Program-made: the position numbers and the translations under genes
Notes under the pieces: model-generated
Databases searched by the model: none
Told to the model about the DNA's origin: nothing
The model's input: the letters and a program-made list of their open reading frames with translations, nothing else
Shown: in pieces, positions 58,684-64,000 of the stretch
Numbering within the stretch: position 1 is the first letter of the stretch
Layout of the letters: the number at the start of each line of letters is the position of its first letter
Assembly: GCF_012933465.1 (NCBI RefSeq)
Contig: NZ_JABBND010000001.1
Span: forward strand, 1,116,001-1,180,000
DNA: 64,000 bases
DNA from: Actinomycetospora sp. TBRC 11914
GTDB lineage: Bacteria > Actinomycetota > Actinomycetes > Mycobacteriales > Pseudonocardiaceae
Direction of reading: 5' to 3'

Positions 58684-58738
58684 CTGGTTACAGTTACCAG
58701 CGGTAAGACGTACACCTCGTTTTGGGTACGAGATGTAC
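58684..58738. promoter_or_regulatory. Divergent promoter with overlapping dyads
   Basis: Three symmetric sites: CTGGTTACAGTTACCAG (58684-58700, one mismatched pair), TTACCAGCGGTAA (58694-58706, perfect) and GTACACCTCGT/ACGAGATGTAC (58710-58720 and 58728-58738, 10 of 11). The first two overlap and begin 16 bases upstream of the TetR start. They are candidate TetR operators. Confidence 0.6.
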
Positions 58739-58790
58739 GACGAACACGCTGTCACCCGTCGTCGTCGCAGGAACGGGAAGGACGATCGCC

Positions 58791-59708
58791 ATGTCGGCGC
58801 CTGCCGCGAGCCCCACCAGGACCTCCCCGGACCCGGACGCGACCGCCGCGCGGCTGCTCCGTTCCGCGGCGAAGAAGTCCTACGACCCGGACGTCGACAT
58901 CGACTGGGACGCCCCGCTGGTCGACGGGGCGCTGTGGATGCCCGAGCACCGGGTGTCGCTCTACGGCACCGCGCTGTGGGAGCGGATGACCCCGGAGCAG
59001 CGCGTCGAGCTCGGCAAGCACGAGGCGTGCAGCGTCGCGAGCGTCGGGCTCTGGTTCGAGACGCTGCTCATGCAGCGCCTGCTCAAGGACTTCTACGCCG
59101 ACGACCCGACCACCGAGCGCGCGCAGTGGGCGCTCACCGAGGTCGCCGACGAGTGCCGGCACTCGCAGATGTTCGCCCGGATGGTCACCCGCGCGGGCGT
59201 GCAGCCCTACGGGGCGGTGCCGGCCGTCCACCAGCTCGGGAAGCTCTTCTCGGTCCTCAACTGGGGCCCGGCGGCCTACGCGTCGATCCTGGTGGCCGAG
59301 GAGGTGCTCGACCGCCTCCAGCGGGAGCAGGCGAACGACGACGCGATCCAGCCGCTCATGCGCCAGGTGAACCGCATCCACATCGTGGAGGAGGCCCGCC
59401 ACGTCGCGTTCGCCCGCGACGAGGTGACCCGGGGCCTGGCGGACCTGTCCCGCGCCGAGCTCGCCTACCAGCGGTTCACCTGCGCGCTGACGTCCTTCTT
59501 CGTGGTGCGCAGCCTCATCAACCCGAAGGTGTACGCCGCCGTCGGGATCGACCCGCGTGAGGGACACCGCACCGCGCTCGCGAACCCCCACCACCGCGAG
59601 ATGATCCGGTACGGCGGCGAGAAGATCATGGGCTTCCTCGACGAGGCCGGGATGGTGGCGGGCCCCGGCCGGGCGCTGTGGAAGAAGTCGTTCCTGCTGG
59701 AGAAGTGA
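58791..59708 (+). CDS. AurF-like non-haem diiron oxygenase
   Basis: 305 residues from ATG 58791, eight bases after GGAAGGA. Ferritin-like helices carry iron ligands: Glu90 (WFE), Glu121 and His124 (ADECRHS), and EEARH with the following acidic and His residues. This is the p-aminobenzoate N-oxygenase (AurF) family, which oxidises amines or hydroxylates substrates using oxygen and ferredoxin. First gene of a three-gene operon with a hydrolase and a BVMO. Substrate unknown. Confidence 0.85.
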   Translation: MSAPAASPTRTSPDPDATAARLLRSAAKKSYDPDVDIDWDAPLVDGALWMPEHRVSLYGTALWERMTPEQRVELGKHEACSVASVGLWFETLLMQRLLKDFYADDPTTERAQWALTEVADECRHSQMFARMVTRAGVQPYGAVPAVHQLGKLFSVLNWGPAAYASILVAEEVLDRLQREQANDDAIQPLMRQVNRIHIVEEARHVAFARDEVTRGLADLSRAELAYQRFTCALTSFFVVRSLINPKVYAAVGIDPREGHRTALANPHHREMIRYGGEKIMGFLDEAGMVAGPGRALWKKSFLLEK

Positions 59709-60679
59709 TGACGACGAACGAGACCGTCGGCCCGCTGGGGCTGTCGACGGGGATCAGCCTCCGGGTCGCCCGCTCGGGCACCGCCCGGCCGGGCGAGCCG
59801 ACCCTCGTCCTCGCGCACGGCTGGTCGCAGGACCTCCGGACGTGGGACCGGGTCCTCGGCGACCTGCGCCGGGCCGGGGTGACCGCCCCGGTGCTGCGCT
59901 ACGACCACCGCGGCCACGGCGGCTCGGAGTCCCCGGGCCGCGGCGGCGCCACCATCGGGCGCGCCGCCGACGACCTCGCGGCGATGCTCACCGATCACGT
60001 CGAGGGCCCGGTCGTGCTGGCCGGGCACTCGATGGGCGGCATGACCCTCATGGCCCTCGCCGAGCGCCACCCCGACCTCGTGCGCGCACGCGTCCGCGGC
60101 GCGGGCTTCGTCGCGACGGCGAGCGACGACATGGCCGAGATGCGGCTCGGGATCCCCGGCCGCCGCGGCGCCTTCGTCGCCCGCGGGGAGCGGGTGATCA
60201 TGCCGTTCCTGGCCTCGGTCGGCGACCGGGCGCCGGTCCACCGGGCCGATCCCGAGGGCAGCGGCCTGCACTCCCGCGCCGTCGCCCTCGCCCCGCTGGT
60301 CCGCGGCCTCGTCTTCGGCCGGCACCCGCGGCGCGCGGACGTCCTCTCGGTCGCCGAGCAGACCTTCGCCGCCGACCCGGTCGCCGTCGCGGCCTTCCGC
60401 GCGTCGATCGGCGAGCACCAGCGGACGTCGTCGTTGGCGGCGCTGCGCGGGCTCCCGACGGTCGTGCTGGTCGGCACCCGCGACCGCCTCTGCCCGCCCG
60501 ACCACGCCCGCACGATCGCGGCGTCCCTGCCCGACGCCGAGATCGTCGTGCTCCCCGGCGCCGGCCACATGATCACCTTCGAGCGCTCGCAGGAGGTGGC
60601 CGCGCACCTGCAGGGACTGCTCGAGGCGGCCACCGCCCCCGAGCTCGTCCCGACGTCGAGAGAGGTCAGCGGTGTCTGA
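59708..60679 (+). CDS. Alpha/beta hydrolase
   Basis: 323 residues from ATG 59708, TGATG overlap with the diiron gene. Nucleophile elbow GHSMGG (Ser108), oxyanion LAHGWSQD, acid in GTRDRLCPPD and base in PGAGHM. In this operon it could cleave the ester produced by the Baeyer-Villiger enzyme next in line. Paralogue of the hydrolase at 2898-3842. Ends in an 8-base overlap with the monooxygenase gene. Confidence 0.9.
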   Translation: MTTNETVGPLGLSTGISLRVARSGTARPGEPTLVLAHGWSQDLRTWDRVLGDLRRAGVTAPVLRYDHRGHGGSESPGRGGATIGRAADDLAAMLTDHVEGPVVLAGHSMGGMTLMALAERHPDLVRARVRGAGFVATASDDMAEMRLGIPGRRGAFVARGERVIMPFLASVGDRAPVHRADPEGSGLHSRAVALAPLVRGLVFGRHPRRADVLSVAEQTFAADPVAVAAFRASIGEHQRTSSLAALRGLPTVVLVGTRDRLCPPDHARTIAASLPDAEIVVLPGAGHMITFERSQEVAAHLQGLLEAATAPELVPTSREVSGV

Positions 60680-62249
60680 GCCCGCGCCGGAGTTCCACGA
60701 GGTCGTCGTCGTCGGGACCGGGTTCGCCGGGCTCGGCCAGGCCCTGGCGCTCGAGCGCTCCGGCGTCCGGGACGTCGTGCTGCTCGAGAAGGCCCCGGCG
60801 TCGGCCGGCGTCGGCGGCACCTGGCGCGACAACACCTACCCCGGCTGCGCCTGCGACATCCCGTCGCACATGTACTCCCTGTCGACCGACCTCAACCCGG
60901 ACTGGTCGCGCTCCTACTCGCCGCAGCCGGAGATCCGCGCCTACCTCGAGCGGGTCGCGGACGCACACGACCTGCGCCGCCGCGTCCGGTTCGCCACCGA
61001 GATGACCGGCGCGACCTGGGACGAGGAGACCCGGACGTGGACGGTGCACACCACCCGGGGCGACTACCGGTGCCGGTTCCTCGTCTCCGGGGTGGGCGCC
61101 CTGCACCTGCCCTCGACCCCGGCGCTGCCGGGCGCCGAGCGCTTCCGCGGCGAGGCGTTCCACTCCGCGCAGTGGCGTCACGACGTCGACCTGCGCGGCA
61201 AGCGGGTCGCGGTGGTCGGCACCGGGGCGAGCGCGATCCAGTTCGTGCCGCAGATCGCGCCGGTCGCGGCCGGGGTGACGCTCTTCCAGCGCACGCCCGC
61301 CTGGGTGCTGCCCAAGGGCGACCACCCCATCGGCCCGCTGCGCCGGAAGGTCTTCGGGACGGTGCCCGCCCTCCAGCGGGCCTACCGGGCCGCGCTCTAC
61401 GCCGGCCTCGAGTCGCGCGCCCTCGGGTTCATGAGCCGCCCGGAGCTGCTGCGCCCGGCGGAGTGGCTCGCCCGCAAGCACATCGAACACGCCATCTCCG
61501 ACCCCGAGCTCGTCGAGAAGCTCACCCCGCGCTACTCGCTCGGCTGCAAGCGCGTGCTGGTGTCCAACGACTACTACCCCGCGCTCGCACGGCCGACGGT
61601 CGACGTCGTGACCTCCGGCATCGCCGAGGTGACCGAGACCGGCGTCGTCGACCGCGACGGCGTCGAGCACCCGGCCGACGTCATCGTCTACGGCACCGGG
61701 TTCCACGTCACCGACGCCTTCGACGGCATCGCGATCACCGGCCGCGACGGGCGCACCCTCCGGGAGACGTGGGCGGAGCACGGCATGCAGACCCACTACG
61801 GCATCACCGTGACCGACTTCCCCAACCTGTTCTTCCTGCTCGGGCCGAACACCGGGCTGGGGCACAACTCGGTCGTGTTCATGATCGAGTGCCAGACCCG
61901 GTACGTCGCCCAGGCGATCGCGGCGGTCCACGACGCCGGCTGCAGCGGCCTCGACGTCCGCTCCGAGGCCCAGACCCGCTCGAACGCGGCGGTCCAGCAC
62001 CGGCTGCGCAAAGGCATCTGGACCCGTGGCGGGTGCACCAGCTGGTACCTCGACGCCGCCGGGGTGAACCGGACCATCTGGCCCGGCTTCACCGTCCGGT
62101 ACTGGGCCGAGACCCGGCGGTTCCGGGCCGAGGACTACGAGTTCTTCGGCCGCGCGTCGGACTTCGGGGTCCCGGGGATGGAGCACGGCACACCGGCGGG
62201 GGGCGCGGTCACCTCGTCCCCGGAGCGCGCGGCACTCTCGAGCGCCTAG
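60672..62249 (+). CDS. Baeyer-Villiger-type flavin monooxygenase
   Basis: 525 residues from GTG 60672. First dinucleotide motif VVVVGTGFAGLGQAL at 11-25, the fingerprint FRGEAFHSAQW (Phe158-Trp168, FxGxxxHxxxW) and second dinucleotide motif VAVVGTGASAIQFVP at 179-193. Type I BVMO: FAD plus NADPH insert oxygen beside a ketone. Specificity unknown; acyl chain or cyclic ketones are likely. No DUF4873 domain at its C-terminus; that domain is a separate gene in the divergent operon. Confidence 0.93.
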   Translation: MSEPAPEFHEVVVVGTGFAGLGQALALERSGVRDVVLLEKAPASAGVGGTWRDNTYPGCACDIPSHMYSLSTDLNPDWSRSYSPQPEIRAYLERVADAHDLRRRVRFATEMTGATWDEETRTWTVHTTRGDYRCRFLVSGVGALHLPSTPALPGAERFRGEAFHSAQWRHDVDLRGKRVAVVGTGASAIQFVPQIAPVAAGVTLFQRTPAWVLPKGDHPIGPLRRKVFGTVPALQRAYRAALYAGLESRALGFMSRPELLRPAEWLARKHIEHAISDPELVEKLTPRYSLGCKRVLVSNDYYPALARPTVDVVTSGIAEVTETGVVDRDGVEHPADVIVYGTGFHVTDAFDGIAITGRDGRTLRETWAEHGMQTHYGITVTDFPNLFFLLGPNTGLGHNSVVFMIECQTRYVAQAIAAVHDAGCSGLDVRSEAQTRSNAAVQHRLRKGIWTRGGCTSWYLDAAGVNRTIWPGFTVRYWAETRRFRAEDYEFFGRASDFGVPGMEHGTPAGGAVTSSPERAALSSA

Positions 62250-62266
62250 CCGCCGGACGGGCGGCT
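62247..62266. terminator. Short hairpin with embedded stop codon
   Basis: Arms AGCCGCC (62248-62254) and GGCGGCT (62260-62266) around a 5-base loop. The TAG of the BVMO gene starts one base before the left arm and overlaps it. A weak terminator between convergent genes. Confidence 0.55.
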
Positions 62267-62273
62267 CGACCGG

Positions 62274-63272
62274 TCAGGACGCACTCCCGAAGACGTCCAC
62301 CACACCCTCGGGTCGGAAGGCCGCGAGCGCGGCGTCGACCCGGGCGAGCTCGTCGTCGCCGAGGCGCACCCGGGCGGCGTCGAGGTTCTCGACGATGTGG
62401 GCGGGGGTGCGGCTGCCGGGGATCGGGACGACGTGCGGGTGCTGGTGGAGCAGCCAGGCCAGCGCGAGCTGGGCGGGGGTCAGGCCCAGCTCGTCTGCGA
62501 TCGAGCGCACCGGGGCGTAGCGGTCGTTGTTGGCGGCGAGGTGGGCGAACCGGTCGATGTTGCGGCGGAAGTCGCCCTCGCCCAGGTCGGCCACCTGCCC
62601 CGTCAGGAACCCGCTGCCCAGCGGGCTCCAGGCGACGAGCCCGACGCCGAGCTCGTCGGCGGCCTCGAGCAGGTCATGGTCGGGCCGGTGCCACATCGCC
62701 CACTGGGCCTGCACCGCGCTGACCGGGTACACCGCGTGGGCGCGGCGCAGGGTGGCGGCGTCGACGTTGGAGAGCCCGAGGTGGCGCACCGTGCCCGCCG
62801 CGACGAGCTCGGCGACGGCGCCGACGGTGTCCTCGATCGGCACCTCGGGGTCGGGGAAGTGCGGGTAGTACAGGTCGATGCGGTCGGTGCCGAGCTCGCG
62901 CAGCGACCGCTCGGCGTAGCCGCGGACGAGGCGCGGGTCGGCGTTGACGGCGAGCTCGCCGAACTCGAGGCCGACCTCGAAGCGGTGGCCGGGCTCGCCG
63001 TCGGGAATCCGCATCCCGAACTTGGTGGCGATCGCGACCTCGTCCCGCACGGGTGCGAGGGCCCGGCCGACCAGGCGTTCGTTGTGGCCGTCGGCGCCGT
63101 AGCCGTCGGAGGTGTCGACGAGGGTCGCGCCGGCGTCGACGGCGGCGCGCAGGGCGGCCTCGCCGGTCGCGTCGTCGATCTCGCCGTACATGCCGGGCGA
63201 GAGCACCATCGCGCCGACACCGAGGGCGGACACGGTGAGGTCGCCGAGGGTGCGGGTGGGCAGGCCGGTCAT
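62274..63272 (-). CDS. Aldo/keto reductase
   Basis: 332 residues from ATG 63272. Catalytic Asp and Tyr in VDTSDGYG, Lys in IATKFGMR, His in LYYPHFPDP; the NADPH site PIPGSRTPAHIVENLDAA near the C-terminus. More like the YdbC/PerR-type group than the reductase at 18037. Substrate unknown. Divergent from the LysR gene, a classic regulator/target pair. Confidence 0.9.
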   Translation of the reverse strand: MTGLPTRTLGDLTVSALGVGAMVLSPGMYGEIDDATGEAALRAAVDAGATLVDTSDGYGADGHNERLVGRALAPVRDEVAIATKFGMRIPDGEPGHRFEVGLEFGELAVNADPRLVRGYAERSLRELGTDRIDLYYPHFPDPEVPIEDTVGAVAELVAAGTVRHLGLSNVDAATLRRAHAVYPVSAVQAQWAMWHRPDHDLLEAADELGVGLVAWSPLGSGFLTGQVADLGEGDFRRNIDRFAHLAANNDRYAPVRSIADELGLTPAQLALAWLLHQHPHVVPIPGSRTPAHIVENLDAARVRLGDDELARVDAALAAFRPEGVVDVFGSAS

Positions 63273-63321
63273 GACGTCCAGCGTCGACCGCTCGGCGGGG
63301 GCGCGTCCAAGACCTGCCGTG

Positions 63322-63336
63322 ATAACCATCGGTCAT
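63322..63336. promoter_or_regulatory. LysR-type dyad at the divergent promoter
   Basis: ATAACC-N3-GGTCAT, 5 of 6 symmetric bases, overlaps the LysR start. LysR sites often have the T-N11-A form; this fits only in part. Confidence 0.35.
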
Positions 63337-64000
63337 GAGCTCTCCGGCCGGTGATGTCCACCTCCGCGACCTGCGCTACTTCGTCGCGGTCGCCGACGCG
63401 GGGAGCTTCACCCGCGCCGCCGAGGCGCTCTTCGTCTCGCAGCCGGCGCTCTCCAAGCAGGTGCGGGCGCTGGAGACCCGGCTCGGGGCCCGGCTGCTCG
63501 ACCGCGGGCCCGCGGGCCTCGCGCTGACCCCGGAGGGCGAGGCGCTGCTGCCGCACGCGCGGCGGCTGGTCGACGACTGGACGGCCGCCCGGGCCGACGT
63601 GCGCCGGGCCGGGTCGGCGCCGACCCTGCTCGTCGGGCTGCAGACGGCCGTCGGCCGCGACCTCACCCGCCGGCTGCTGGAGGCGACCCGCGAGCGCGGC
63701 GCCCGCATGCAGGTGCGGTTGATCAGCTGGTCGGACGCGAGCACGGGGCTCGCCGACGGCACCGTCGACGTCGCCTTCGTGTGGCTGCCGCTGGTCGCGC
63801 CCGACGTCGAGGCCCGGGTGCTGCTGCGCGAGCCGCGGTGGGTGGCGCTGGCCGCGGACCACCCGTTGGCGGCGCGGGCGGCGGTGACGCTGGCCGACCT
63901 GGCCGACGAGCCGTTCGTGGCCCTGCCCCGCGCCGCGGGCGCGCTGCGGGAGTTCTGGTTGGCGTCGGCGCAGCGGTCCGCGCCGGCCACGGTGGCGGTG
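63335..64000 (+). CDS. LysR-family regulator (3' end outside window)
   Basis: 222 residues visible from ATG 63335. N-terminal winged helix-turn-helix: LRDLRYFVAVADAGSFTRAAEALFVSQPALSKQVRALETRLGARLLDRGPAGLALTPEGEALL (about 10-72), then the start of the substrate-binding domain (TLLVGLQTAV, DGTVDVAFVWLP). It probably controls the divergent aldo/keto reductase in response to a small molecule. Confidence 0.93.
   Translation, partial: MSSPAGDVHLRDLRYFVAVADAGSFTRAAEALFVSQPALSKQVRALETRLGARLLDRGPAGLALTPEGEALLPHARRLVDDWTAARADVRRAGSAPTLLVGLQTAVGRDLTRRLLEATRERGARMQVRLISWSDASTGLADGTVDVAFVWLPLVAPDVEARVLLREPRWVALAADHPLAARAAVTLADLADEPFVALPRAAGALREFWLASAQRSAPATVAV

Noticed and set aside
1-64000. tRNA, rRNA, CRISPR arrays, prophage or insertion sequences
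   Set aside because: None could be recognised by eye; the repeats found are palindromes, not spacer arrays, and no transposase or integrase is present.

Overview
This window is 64 kb of very GC-rich DNA packed with short-spaced genes. Many genes start with GTG, and many neighbours overlap by four bases (ATGA or GTGA). Gene content is typical of a soil or environmental actinomycete: a SigB/SigF-type sigma factor, DUF2267 and DUF2795 proteins, a PucR regulator, an FprA-type ferredoxin reductase, an SCO5389-like protein, and many TetR, GntR and FCD regulators. My inference is Pseudonocardiales (a Pseudonocardia or Actinomycetospora relative). Genes point both ways, and I see no prophage, transposase, CRISPR array, tRNA or rRNA.

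Layout. 1-9062: an amino-acid permease (cut by the window edge), a stress-type sigma factor, two serine hydrolases, a Tat-exported metallophosphoesterase broken by a frameshift, and a patatin phospholipase. 9106-16370: a B12-dependent glycerol/diol dehydratase operon, read leftwards as HbpS/GlcG-like protein, aquaglyceroporin, small, large and medium dehydratase subunits, then the two reactivase subunits, next to a GntR/FCD regulator. 16468-17982: an odd single-chain regulator joining a GAF domain, a histidine-kinase-type ATPase, a degenerate receiver and a LuxR domain. 18037-24090: an aldo/keto reductase, three glycosyltransferases and small proteins. 24189-35538: catabolic and housekeeping genes (aldehyde dehydrogenase, CPBP protease, HAD phosphatase, dienelactone hydrolase, enoyl-CoA hydratase, lipase-like esterase, L,D-transpeptidase, macrodomain, pseudouridine synthase, isochorismate synthase, P450). 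35670-48815: VOC protein, FAD monooxygenase with its TetR, tyrosine phosphatase, a methionine-synthesis fusion enzyme under PucR, WrbA, a DrrAB-type ABC exporter, a CooC-like ATPase with an SCO5389-like partner, and a benzoylformate-decarboxylase-like enzyme. 48958-64000: epoxide hydrolase, nitronate monooxygenase, DinB polymerase, FprA, and a TetR-controlled oxidative block (AurF-like diiron enzyme, alpha/beta hydrolase, Baeyer-Villiger monooxygenase), ending in a LysR gene cut by the window edge.

Two systems can be read as working units. The diol dehydratase operon has import (MIP channel), catalysis (three subunits) and repair of inactivated B12 enzyme (DdrA/DdrB). It has no shell proteins, no aldehyde/alcohol dehydrogenase and no cobalamin adenosyltransferase in the cluster. 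In the AurF/hydrolase/BVMO operon, a ketone could be oxidised to an ester and the ester cleaved, with a divergent TetR-DUF4873 operon across a promoter full of dyads.

The most unusual non-coding signal is a set of long intergenic palindromes that carry stop codons inside their arms. One family has three copies with the same 20-6-20 geometry (9067, 29295, 56948). A second has two copies (11411, 50142), one of them inside the diol dehydratase operon. A 115-base nested structure at 45261-45375 contains four copies of one motif in alternating orientation.
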